Positions 8,344 to 15,429 of a stretch of 64,000 nt of DNA are shown here, in pieces. The notes beneath the pieces are model-generated. The model saw only the letters and a list, made by a program, of their open reading frames with translations, did no database searches and was not told the origin of the DNA. The DNA comes from Burkholderia pseudomultivorans (GTDB lineage Bacteria > Pseudomonadota > Gammaproteobacteria > Burkholderiales > Burkholderiaceae). A program made the translations under genes and the position numbers. The first letter of the stretch is position 1. Every line of letters begins with the position of its first letter. The DNA lies in contig NZ_CP013378.1 of NCBI RefSeq assembly GCF_001718415.1, forward strand, positions 3,038,001-3,102,000, written 5' to 3'.

Positions 8344-9378
8344 ATGTCCGCTTCGTCCTCGCTTCCTCCCCGCCGCGTATCCGTGGCGCCCATGCTCGAC
8401 TGGACCGACCGTCATTGCCGGTCGTTCCATCGCACGCTGACGCGCGATACCTGGCTGTATACGGAGATGATCACGACGGGCGCGCTGCTGTTCGGCGATG
8501 CGCAGCGGCATCTCGCGTTCTCGCCGAACGAATCGCCGGTCGCGCTGCAGCTCGGCGGCAGCGAGCGCGACGATCTCGCGCGGGCCGCGAAGCTCGGCGA
8601 GCAGTGGGGCTACGACGAAATCAACCTGAATTGCGGATGCCCGTCCGAGCGCGTGCAGCGCGGTGCGTTCGGCGCGTGCCTGATGAACGAGCCGCAGCTC
8701 GTCGCCGACTGTGTGAAGGCGATGAACGATGCGGTGTCGGTGCCAGTCACGGTCAAGCACCGGATCGGCGTCGACGCGGTCGAGGACTACGCGTTCGTGC
8801 GGGACTTCGTCGGCACGGTTGCCGAAGCGGGCTGCGCGACTTTCGTCGTGCATGCGCGCAACGCGATCCTGAAGGGTTTGTCACCGAAGGAGAATCGCGA
8901 GATTCCGCCGCTCAAGTACGACTATGCGTATCGGCTGAAGCGCGACTTTCCCGAACTGGAGATCGTGATCAACGGCGGCATCACGACGCTCGACGAGGTT
9001 GCGCAGCATCTCGAGCATGTCGACGGCGTGATGCTCGGCCGCGAGGCGTATCACAACCCGTACGTGCTCGCCGGAGTCGATGCGCGCTTCTACGGCTCGA
9101 CCGACGCGGCGCCGACGCGCGAGGAAGCCGAAGCGAAGCTGATCGAATACTGTGCGGCCGAACTGAAGCGCGGCACGTACCTCGGTGCGATCGTGCGGCA
9201 TGCGCTCGGGCTGTATCGCGGCATGCCCGGCGCGCGCGGCTGGCGTCGCGTGCTGTCGGACAACAAGAAGCTCGCGCGCGGCGATCTGGCCGTGTTCGAC
9301 GAGGCGCGCGCGCATCTGAACGACGCCGAAGAAATTTTTGAAAAAAAAGCTTTGCAAGATTCAAAAGACTTCGTATAA
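8344..9378 (+). CDS. dusA: tRNA-dihydrouridine(20/20a) synthase DusA
   Basis: DusA reduces U20/U20a in the tRNA D-loop using FMN and NADPH. The 344-residue protein has the FMN-binding VAPMLDWTDRHCR opening, NCGCPSERV with catalytic Cys99, VKHRIGVD (about residues 139-146) and INGGITT plus VMLGREAYHNP phosphate-binding segments. The last 15 or so codons (EEIFEKKALQDSKDFV) are AT-rich and overlap the promoter of tRNA-His; the TAA stop lies inside its TATAAT box. The ATG at 8344 gives the normal length. Confidence 0.95.
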   Translation: MSASSSLPPRRVSVAPMLDWTDRHCRSFHRTLTRDTWLYTEMITTGALLFGDAQRHLAFSPNESPVALQLGGSERDDLARAAKLGEQWGYDEINLNCGCPSERVQRGAFGACLMNEPQLVADCVKAMNDAVSVPVTVKHRIGVDAVEDYAFVRDFVGTVAEAGCATFVVHARNAILKGLSPKENREIPPLKYDYAYRLKRDFPELEIVINGGITTLDEVAQHLEHVDGVMLGREAYHNPYVLAGVDARFYGSTDAAPTREEAEAKLIEYCAAELKRGTYLGAIVRHALGLYRGMPGARGWRRVLSDNKKLARGDLAVFDEARAHLNDAEEIFEKKALQDSKDFV

Positions 9379-9379
9379 T
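9352..9379 (+). promoter_or_regulatory. tRNA-His promoter inside the 3' end of dusA
   Basis: TTGCAA (9352-9357) and TATAAT (9374-9379) are separated by 16 bases. The pair lies within the last codons of dusA, whose stop codon is part of the -10 box, and about 58 bases before the tRNA. Confidence 0.7.
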
Positions 9380-9437
9380 CTTGCTTCTCTGCTGTTGAAC
9401 AGCAAACGAAACAGCGGAGAAACAAGCAGTATCAGTG

Positions 9438-9513
9438 GTGGCTGTAGCTCAGTTGGTAGAGTCCAGGATTGTGATTCCTGTTGTCGTGGGTTCGAGTCCC
9501 ATCAGCCACCCCA
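9438..9513 (+). tRNA. tRNA-His (anticodon GTG)
   Basis: A 76-base cloverleaf: acceptor GTGGCTG / CAGCCAC, D-loop with AGCTCAGTTGGTAGAG, anticodon loop TTGTGAT, T-arm GTGGGTTCGAGTCCCAT, discriminator C and encoded CCA. The base before the acceptor (9437) is G, supplying the extra G-1 opposite C73 that histidyl-tRNA synthetase requires; including it the gene starts at 9437. Confidence 0.96.
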
Positions 9514-9526
9514 CCGAATGCTTCAA

Positions 9527-9560
9527 CAAAACAGGCGCTTAGGCGCCTGTTTTGCTTTCT
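9527..9560 (+). terminator. Rho-independent terminator after tRNA-His
   Basis: Arms CAAAACAGGCGC (9527-9538) and GCGCCTGTTTTG (9543-9554) pair perfectly around TTAG, followed by CTTTCT. It lies 13 bases past the tRNA. Confidence 0.85.
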
Positions 9561-10084
9561 GCGTCTCCATTCGGAATGGCAATCGCGATTCCGATTCATC
9601 CCGTCGCGTTCGCGGCATTTATCCTTCGTCGATCGTTGAACCGAACTGCGTTGCCGGTCAGGCAGCGTGTTGCGGCGCTTCGCGCGTCTTCGGCATCTCG
9701 AATGTTCTGCGATACACGATCGAGCGAGCCGACGCCGATGGTTATCGTGTCCGTGATGCGCGTTGCCGCATTGCATTGGCGGTTCCGTCCAGACCTTTGG
9801 CGGCTGCCCACAATCCCGGGACCATAGAATCCTTCCGACGCGGTTCTTCCCTCAGGAGCTGCGTTTAACCACTAGGCGCCTCCTCTCGGCGACTATTTGC
9901 CCGATCGCTCGATTGAATCGGGCATTTTTTTGATCTCGAGATCGTCGCCCGGATTGCTTCGGATATCGGCATGCCGATGGTCATCCGATCTCGTTGCCTG
10001 CGGATGCAGAGCGGGCGTCCAGCGACGCTGGTCGCGTCAGGTTGTGGCGCTACGATTCCCCCCGAAACCAGACACGGGAACAGC
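9561..10084. other. Long intergenic region after tRNA-His with an orphan terminator
   Basis: About 520 bases without a supportable gene. Base composition is lower in GC than the flanks. No integrase gene and no copy of the tRNA-His 3' end was found. The only clear signal is the terminator at 9899-9931, described separately. Confidence 0.5.
9835..9931 (+). ncRNA. Candidate small RNA ending in a strong terminator
   Basis: A hairpin GCCCGAT (9899-9905) / ATCGGGC (9917-9923) followed by ATTTTTTT is a convincing plus-strand terminator with no gene upstream since the tRNA terminator. About 15 bases before it lies GGCGCCTCCTCTCGGCG, which exposes CCTCCT (9879-9884), complementary to Shine-Dalgarno sequences. 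TAGAAT at 9825-9830 could be a -10 box, but no good -35 is placed. The 5' end is a guess. Confidence 0.4.
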
Positions 10085-10768
10085 ATGGAACAAAAACTGG
10101 CGCAGCGACCGGCCGCGGCCTACGCGATCGTCGCACTGACGTTTTTCGGCGTCGGATGTTTTTCCATGCAGTTCATCCACACGCTGCCGAGCGTGCCGCT
10201 CATGCCTGCGTGGACGAATTTCGGCGCGACAGCTTTTTGGGTGAATGGGGCGGTTGCCGCCGGCACGCTTGCGGCGGCCGCCACTGCTGTGTGGGCGGCA
10301 CGCTCCGAACGTCGAAACAGAAGACAGGACCGACTCGTCGTCGGCCGGTTGACGGCAGCCGGCGTCGCGCAGCGACTGGAGACTGCGGCCGGCGTCACGT
10401 CGAACCTCAGTGAGGAACTCGACGTCATGCGGGCGAACGGTGCGGTTTCCGCCCATCACGCGCTCAACTTGCTCAAGTCGATCCAGGCGATACCGAGATG
10501 CGAGTTCGACGAACTCAGATGCATGTCTGCGATGCCGGGCGATTGCGCAATATTGATCGCCGCCGCCCAGGATCGGCTGCATAGCGCTGCGGCCGCGCTC
10601 CGGTTGCTGTCTTCCAGCGGCATATCGAACACCGGCATCGTCCGGGAGACGGCGCGCGCAACCGATGCGATCGGGCAGGCGGCCATTCTGTATCGCCGCG
10701 CGAAATCCATCTGCGACGCAGAGACCGACGGCATTCGAACGGTGCTCGAAATGTATGCCGGTTCGTGA
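10085..10768 (+). CDS. Hypothetical membrane protein with helical cytoplasmic tail
   Basis: A 227-residue protein with two hydrophobic segments (about residues 13-33 and 47-68), then a basic RSERRNRRQDR stop-transfer and a long helical region of about 150 residues. I do not recognise a family. ATG 10085 follows GGGAACAGC and starts MEQKLAQRP. Codon use is less GC-extreme than in the flanking core genes, consistent with an accessory gene. No partner gene is adjacent. Confidence 0.6.
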   Translation: MEQKLAQRPAAAYAIVALTFFGVGCFSMQFIHTLPSVPLMPAWTNFGATAFWVNGAVAAGTLAAAATAVWAARSERRNRRQDRLVVGRLTAAGVAQRLETAAGVTSNLSEELDVMRANGAVSAHHALNLLKSIQAIPRCEFDELRCMSAMPGDCAILIAAAQDRLHSAAAALRLLSSSGISNTGIVRETARATDAIGQAAILYRRAKSICDAETDGIRTVLEMYAGS

Positions 10769-10961
10769 CGGACTTAGTATCGCGACAATTGACTCTATCC
10801 AGATCAATGTTCCGCATCGGGAAGCAGTCGCTGCGTTAATTCCATATTTCGACATGTCGGCCGGTTAATGCGGCCCGCAATGCGCTGCGTCGCGGATCTT
10901 GCTTCGCGTCGAATTCTTTTTTGCTCGATCGGACCTGCGTGTTTTTATGCAATAAGACGAT

Positions 10962-11039
10962 GTGCCTGTTTTCGAGAAATTTGATATCGATCAATTGGCG
11001 GATTATGTCATGGAGTTGGCCAATTCCGACAGTGCGTAA
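10962..11039 (+). CDS. Candidate micro-protein, 25 aa
   Basis: From GTG 10962 the frame reads PVFEKFDIDQLADYV followed by MELANSDSA and a TAA. The amino-acid composition is protein-like (amphipathic helix pattern) and it sits just upstream of a strong terminator. A stop codon immediately upstream blocks extension, and the ribosome-binding site is weak. An overlapping ATG frame from 10960 runs into unlikely sequence. Treat as tentative. Confidence 0.25.
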   Translation: MPVFEKFDIDQLADYVMELANSDSA

Positions 11040-11101
11040 CAGTCTTTCATTGGTGTAAGATGTAAATCATTTCCTCGCGCCTGTTTTTAAAGGGCCGTTC
11101 G

Positions 11102-11142
11102 GTCCCGGCGACTTCAACGAGTCGCCGGGACTTTTTTTATTT
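11102..11142 (+). terminator. Strong orphan Rho-independent terminator
   Basis: Arms GTCCCGGCGACT (11102-11113) and AGTCGCCGGGAC (11120-11131) pair perfectly around TCAACG and are followed by TTTTTTTATTT. The nearest upstream annotated gene ends at 10768, so it likely ends an unannotated short transcript. Confidence 0.85.
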
Positions 11143-11330
11143 GCGTGTCGTCCGCGAAACAGCAACAAAATTTGCGCAGCCTTAACCCGAAAAGCTCATG
11201 CGGCGATCCGGCTCGTCGTCAGCCGGTTCATGGTCGGTCCTTGGTCCCCGGCTGGATCGAGATCCTTGGCTACGGTCGCGCGCCGCGGGAGTAGTATGCA
11301 AGAGGCCAGCTCAACGTACGGGGGTCTGAA

Positions 11331-11540
11331 ATGCCTCATGTCAGCTATGAGTACAGTGGGCACAACATCGACATCGACGTGGACGAAGACCGCAACGGCC
11401 GATGGCATTGGTCGTACCGAATCGACGGTGAGTGCTATACGGTAGGTCGCGATCGGCCGCTGAAGAGCTACGACTCGATGCTCGGCGAGGCCAGGCGCAT
11501 CGCCGAGCAGGAAGCCGACCGACTGCCGCCGCTGCAATAA
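11331..11540 (+). CDS. Hypothetical protein, 69 aa
   Basis: MPHVSYEYSGHNIDIDVDEDR... is a small soluble protein with alternating acidic and aromatic residues, probably a beta-sheet followed by a C-terminal helix (about residues 50-64, LGEARRIAEQEADRL). I recognise no family. The start at 11331 follows GGGGGTCTGAA, a reasonable ribosome-binding site. It converges on the ParB/Srx-like gene. Confidence 0.6.
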   Translation: MPHVSYEYSGHNIDIDVDEDRNGRWHWSYRIDGECYTVGRDRPLKSYDSMLGEARRIAEQEADRLPPLQ

Positions 11541-11605
11541 GCTGCCGCATCATCCGTCGACTCCCGTCGCGGTCACGACACGCGCGTCACGGACCGACCT
11601 GACCG

Positions 11606-12073
11606 CTACTTCACCCCGCGGTAGCGCGCCAGCAAATCCGCCTCGGTTTCGTGTATCTCGACGGGCAGGGTGGTCGCCCCCGCGTACGCCAGATAGCGTG
11701 CGCGATGCTGACCGTTGCGGAACGACGCGATGCCGACTTTCGCCAGCCCGGGAATGCCGAGCAGCATGCGCGTCCTTGCCTCGCGAAACGTGATGAAGGG
11801 CATGTCGGGGATCCTTGCCTGCTCGGGATCGAGAAAGCCGCGGATGCCAACCGCCTTTCCGCGCGCCCAGTATTGCACCGACGGCAGCACATAGTCGGTC
11901 GTGTCGCGGTCGGCGCATGCCAGCAGTCTCGTCACGTCGACGATCACGACCCGATGTCGCGAATCGTCGGATGCAAAGACGCGCTTGAGATGCGTGTAGG
12001 TATAAGGGACGTGCCCGGGAAGCTGGATGATCCAGACGTCTACACCCTGATGTTGTGCCCGAGCGAGGGTCAT
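11606..12073 (-). CDS. ParB/Srx-fold protein, plasmid fertility-inhibition (FiwA/Osa)-like
   Basis: A 155-residue cytoplasmic protein whose C-terminal half reads SFRNGQHRARYLAYAGATTL followed by PVEIHETEADLLARY. The GQHR (121-124) and small-residue-then-PVEI pattern resembles the nucleotide-binding turn of ParB/sulfiredoxin-superfamily proteins. Fertility-inhibition proteins such as Osa and FiwA, which block transfer of other conjugative plasmids, belong to this superfamily (known); assignment of this chromosomal protein to that group is inference from the motif and length. The ATG at 12071-12073 follows AGAGGAAACG. No plasmid or ICE genes lie nearby. An unrelated DNA-binding ParB-like role is possible. 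Confidence 0.55.
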   Translation of the reverse strand: MTLARAQHQGVDVWIIQLPGHVPYTYTHLKRVFASDDSRHRVVIVDVTRLLACADRDTTDYVLPSVQYWARGKAVGIRGFLDPEQARIPDMPFITFREARTRMLLGIPGLAKVGIASFRNGQHRARYLAYAGATTLPVEIHETEADLLARYRGVK

Positions 12074-12329
12074 CGTTTCCTCTGGTAGCGCGAACGGCCT
12101 TTATCAAGCCTGGTGAAACGAGTTTAGCAGCGTGGACCGATATCGGACAGGCGGTATCAAACCGACTCGCGAACGGCCTGCAGGTCGAGTATGAAGCATC
12201 CGAAAATAGAAGAAATTCGATTCGATCGAATAAAGTCGTGCATTGGAATCCGAATTCGCGTATCTTGATCGCCGCTTTACCGCGCGGATTGGAAGCGCTC
12301 ATTCAAACAATTAAAATCCGGACAAGAAA

Positions 12330-12959
12330 ATGAAAAGAAGAACGCTGCTGAGGGCCAGCGCGATCGCAGTAACCGCCGGTCTGGCGGGGTGCACGTCGAT
12401 GCTGTTCGAAGACGGCAGATACGACGAGACCGTCGACCGTTTTCTCGTCAGCGAGGACGGCAAGAAATTCGTCGTGCTCGGCCAGCAATACCACTACATC
12501 TTCGACATGCCCGAGCATTTCGGCGCGATGCTGGCCTCGCCGTATCGTCAGTCGCTCGAAGTTTCTCTCGTGAACTTCGTCGCGCGGGGCGACGCGATCA
12601 CCGGCGACTACTGGCTGCGGCTGCGCCCCGCCAAGCCGCTGACGGCCGACGAAAGAGCGCAAGCGCTGGCTGACGGTTTCACGCCGCGCGGCAGCGTCGA
12701 ACTCGAAATGAAGGGCACGCTGCACGGGACGCGCTATCGCGCCGACGGCTTCGACCAAGGCAAGACGTGGTCGTCGTTTGCGCGTCCGTACACGATCGAT
12801 GTCGTCGATCGCCTCACGACCGCCGACAAGGCGGTTCGCGTGCTCGCGACGCCGGTGACGCTCGCAGCCGACGGCGTGCTGATGATCGGCGCGGTCGCGC
12901 TGTCTCCGGTGATTATCGTGGTCTTGCTGCCGACCGCGGCTCTCGCGATCGGACCGTGA
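12330..12959 (+). CDS. Putative lipoprotein, YidX-like
   Basis: A 209-residue protein with a lipoprotein signal (MKRRTLLRASAIAVTAGLAG, lipobox LAG-Cys21), so it is probably anchored to the outer or inner membrane facing the periplasm. The mature part has KKFVVLGQQYHYIFD (about 47-61), ELEMKGTLHGTRY and a hydrophobic C-terminal segment (about 170-207). The layout recalls E. coli YidX, an uncharacterised lipoprotein, but similarity is modest. ATG 12330 follows ACAAGAAA. A terminator lies about 120 bases downstream. Confidence 0.65.
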   Translation: MKRRTLLRASAIAVTAGLAGCTSMLFEDGRYDETVDRFLVSEDGKKFVVLGQQYHYIFDMPEHFGAMLASPYRQSLEVSLVNFVARGDAITGDYWLRLRPAKPLTADERAQALADGFTPRGSVELEMKGTLHGTRYRADGFDQGKTWSSFARPYTIDVVDRLTTADKAVRVLATPVTLAADGVLMIGAVALSPVIIVVLLPTAALAIGP

Positions 12960-13363
12960 GGGCGTTGCGCGGCGGCCGGGTCGTCGTCGTGCATGGGTGA
13001 GATGACGCACAGACCGTGGCGCGCGCTCCGCACGACAATCTGAACGGTTGACCGATCTACCCCGGCCCGGTCAACCTTTCCCCGCTCGCTCGCGCAGGAG
13101 CGGGGCTTTTTACCCGCCCGGCGCACTGAGGCTGCGCCGGCGGACCCGGACGGGCGTCCGGCCGGCTGCGTCGTCGCGCATCCGTTCGCCTGATCCGCAT
13201 GAATCGCTTTCCTCGTGCCTGAGCGATCGCCCAGGCCCATTGCCGGCTTCGGCTGGCAATGTCTTGGTCCCGGCGGCGTGCGATTGCGCTGCCGGGATAC
13301 TTTTTTGCGCCGAACGCGTCGTCTGTGGTCGCGCAGCGCGAACCCGTCATCGACGAACAGACC
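12960..13363. other. Intergenic region between convergent genes
   Basis: About 400 bases containing the terminator at 13080-13112. The stretch 13113-13363 shows no gene, repeat or promoter that I can support. Confidence 0.5.
13080..13112 (+). terminator. Rho-independent terminator
   Basis: CCCCGCTC (13080-13087) pairs with GAGCGGGG (13098-13105), followed by CTTTTTA. It probably ends the lipoprotein transcript from 12330-12959. Confidence 0.8.
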
Positions 13364-14107
13364 TTAGCCGGCCTGCTCGACGCTGGTTTCCCAGCCCTCG
13401 TATTCGCCGCCGAGCGAGCGCGCCTCGCGGCTGATCGCAAGCGTATGGCCCGTGATGTCGGCCAGCGCCATCGTGCCGTCGTGCGCGAAGCGGACGGCGG
13501 TCTTGCCGTCTTCGTTCGGCGCGACCGAGTCGACCAGATAGCCTTTCGATTCGGCCCAGTCGGCGAAATGGTGCGCATCGTCCGGTTCCGCGAAACTCGC
13601 CCAGTGCAGCACGCGCCGGCGCGCGTCGCTCACGTCGCCCTGCCGGTGCAGCGCATCGAGCACGCGCATGTCGCGCATGATCTGCCAGTCGTCGTCGGTC
13701 GGGTAAAGGGTCTGCCAGTAGATGGCCTTGTCCGGATCGTCCTGATAAGCGTATTCGAGCGCGTACGTCGTCCGTTCGGCCGCGTCGTCGACGATGTCCG
13801 CCGCGGTTTCCTCGTCGAACGGCACGTAGAACAGCACGTCGCGATTGCCGTCGACGGTGATGCGGCCGACCTGCACGCCGCCTCTCGCGAGCACCGCCGC
13901 GTCGAGCAGCTCGTCGACGCGCGCGAGCTCGGCCAGCTCGTCGCCGGCCGGCAAGCCGTCGGGCGTCGGATGCGCGAGGGCGACGCGCACGCTGAGCAGC
14001 GACGTGCGCGGATCGCCTTCCGCGATCTCCGCGAAGCTGTGGTTGAAGTCGACGAAGGCCTGATGGTCGCCCATCCGGGCAGGGAAGGTTCCCCAGGTGT
14101 CGGTCAT
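13364..14107 (-). CDS. DUF695 plus RraB-like (RNase E inhibitor) domain protein
   Basis: A 247-residue cytoplasmic protein with two parts. Residues about 1-135 resemble DUF695. The C-terminal 110 residues (LDALHRQGDVSDARRRVLHW... to LGGEYEGWETSVEQAG) match the RraB family, whose E. coli member binds RNase E and changes which RNAs it cuts. Whether the fused protein acts on RNase E is unknown; many DUF695-RraB proteins are uncharacterised or occur near toxin-immunity loci. ATG 14105-14107 gives MTDTWGTFPAR, preceded by GGGAGACACGC. It is divergent from a VOC protein gene, with 71 bases between the starts. Confidence 0.75.
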   Translation of the reverse strand: MTDTWGTFPARMGDHQAFVDFNHSFAEIAEGDPRTSLLSVRVALAHPTPDGLPAGDELAELARVDELLDAAVLARGGVQVGRITVDGNRDVLFYVPFDEETAADIVDDAAERTTYALEYAYQDDPDKAIYWQTLYPTDDDWQIMRDMRVLDALHRQGDVSDARRRVLHWASFAEPDDAHHFADWAESKGYLVDSVAPNEDGKTAVRFAHDGTMALADITGHTLAISREARSLGGEYEGWETSVEQAG

Positions 14108-14178
14108 GCGTGTCTCCCGTGCACGGTGCAAAGCGTCCCAATGTATCATCGAAAATCGCGTCGGCCGGAGAAGCGCAG

Positions 14179-14562
14179 ATGATCGCGAGCCTGAATGTGC
14201 TGGTGCCCGTCGAATACGACCGCTATGCGGCCGTCGTGGACTTCTACCGCCTGGCGCTCGCGCTGCCGGTCGAAGCGAGCGGCGTGTCGGTCGCGGGAAA
14301 TCCGTGGCACCGCTTCGCCGTGCACGGCGTGACGCTGACCGTCCATACGGGCAGGGACGGCGATTTTCCGTATCCCGAGTTTCACCCGACCGGCCACGGC
14401 ATCGCGCTGGCGATCGAGGTCGCGCATGTGGCGGAAGCGATCGGGCGTCTCGAATCGCACGGCGTCGGCATCCTGAACGACTGGGACTACGGCGACGGCA
14501 CCATCGCGATTTCGGTTGCGGATCCGGCCGGGAACGTGTGCGAGGTCTGGGGGCGCCCCTGA
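14179..14562 (+). CDS. VOC-superfamily (glyoxalase/bleomycin-resistance-like) protein
   Basis: A 127-residue single-module VOC protein. It opens with a beta strand and helix (MIASLNVLVPVEYDRYAAVVDFYRLAL) and closes with the family ending AISVADPAGNVCEVWGRP, containing the metal-ligand-type glutamate in CEVWG. Substrate cannot be inferred; members range from glyoxalases to antibiotic-binding proteins. The start at 14179 follows CCGGAGAAGCGCAG. A small gene follows after 47 bases. Confidence 0.8.
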   Translation: MIASLNVLVPVEYDRYAAVVDFYRLALALPVEASGVSVAGNPWHRFAVHGVTLTVHTGRDGDFPYPEFHPTGHGIALAIEVAHVAEAIGRLESHGVGILNDWDYGDGTIAISVADPAGNVCEVWGRP

Positions 14563-14609
14563 TGCCGCGGATCGCACTGCGAGCCGGGGAAATATCGAAG
14601 GAGATTCCG

Positions 14610-14918
14610 ATGTCGATGTTTGCGGTGAATGGTGTTCGAATCGATCCGCTCAGCGCGCGCGTCACGCATGTGCGCTGGGCGGCCGTGAATCCGGCCGACC
14701 GTTCGTGGGCGGCGACGCCGAGCGAGGCGCCGGTCGCCGACGTCGCGCGCGCGATCGCGGCCGGCGACGATGTTCACGCGATCTTCTCCAGCCCCGACAA
14801 TCTCGCGGTGGGGCCGAGGCTGAAACGCGTGCGCTATCGCGATGCGTCGGAAGGCATCGAACTCGACGTGGATGCGACGAGCGAGGCGCGCACGCTGCGG
14901 GATTTGCCGCAGATCTGA
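14610..14918 (+). CDS. Hypothetical protein, 102 aa
   Basis: MSMFAVNGVRIDPLSARVTHVRW..., ending TLRDLPQI. The strand-rich pattern with VAPVADVARAI-like and DDVHAIFSS segments suggests a small alpha/beta domain of unknown role. I recognise no named family. ATG 14610 follows GAAGGAGATTCCG, a strong ribosome-binding site. Confidence 0.65.
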   Translation: MSMFAVNGVRIDPLSARVTHVRWAAVNPADRSWAATPSEAPVADVARAIAAGDDVHAIFSSPDNLAVGPRLKRVRYRDASEGIELDVDATSEARTLRDLPQI

Positions 14919-15141
14919 GCGGCGGTGTGCGTTGCGAAGGCGAGTGCTGCGACGCGTCGCGTGCGCGTGACCGGCCCGGCCGCGCAGGCAGAACATGCCG
15001 CTCGCGCATCGGCGGACGCGAGGAGTAGTATCGACATTGCCATGCCGCGCGACCGGCGTCGTCGAGCGGACCGGCGCGGTGCGCCTCGATCGGCTTCCCC
15101 GACGACACGCAAACACACAACTCACCGGACCGCACGAGACC

Positions 15142-15381
15142 ATGCCCAGATTCCTCATTGCCCCGTTGGCAGCGGTATGCTGCGTGGTGCTCGTCGCCTG
15201 TCAAAGCACGCCCGAGCGGTCATCTCCTCCGCCTTCGCCCGAGACCGCATCGGCGGCGATGCCGGCTTCGTCGACGCCCGCGCGGATTCGCGGCATCGGC
15301 ACGGCACCGAGCCTGGCCGGACAGAGCTACTGGAGCGTCCGTCACTGCACGTCGGACGGCACCGTCAAGGTCTGCAACTGA
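15142..15381 (+). CDS. Small putative lipoprotein, 79 aa
   Basis: A lipoprotein signal peptide ends at lipobox VAC (Cys20), followed by a Pro/Ser-rich linker (STPERSSPPPSPETASAAMP) and a short C-terminal domain with two cysteines (SVRHCTSDGTVKVCN) that may form a disulfide in the periplasm. Function unknown. The start at 15142 was chosen for the signal peptide. Confidence 0.6.
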   Translation: MPRFLIAPLAAVCCVVLVACQSTPERSSPPPSPETASAAMPASSTPARIRGIGTAPSLAGQSYWSVRHCTSDGTVKVCN

Positions 15382-15429
15382 CGCGATTCCGGCCGCATCG
15401 CGACCGTGCCGGCCGGGATTACCGCGACG

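Larger units (their letters stand above)
10769..11330. other. AT-rich intergenic region with a strong terminator and a micro-ORF
   Basis: About 560 bases. The stretch 10880-11100 is markedly AT-rich against the local background. It holds a 25-codon GTG-started frame at 10962-11039 and ends in a terminator at 11102-11142. No longer gene can be supported on either strand. Confidence 0.5.

Noticed and set aside
9437..13000. tRNA-His as an integration site for a genomic island
   Set aside because: The following 10 kb is rich in small unknown genes, but no integrase and no direct repeat of the tRNA 3' end could be found.
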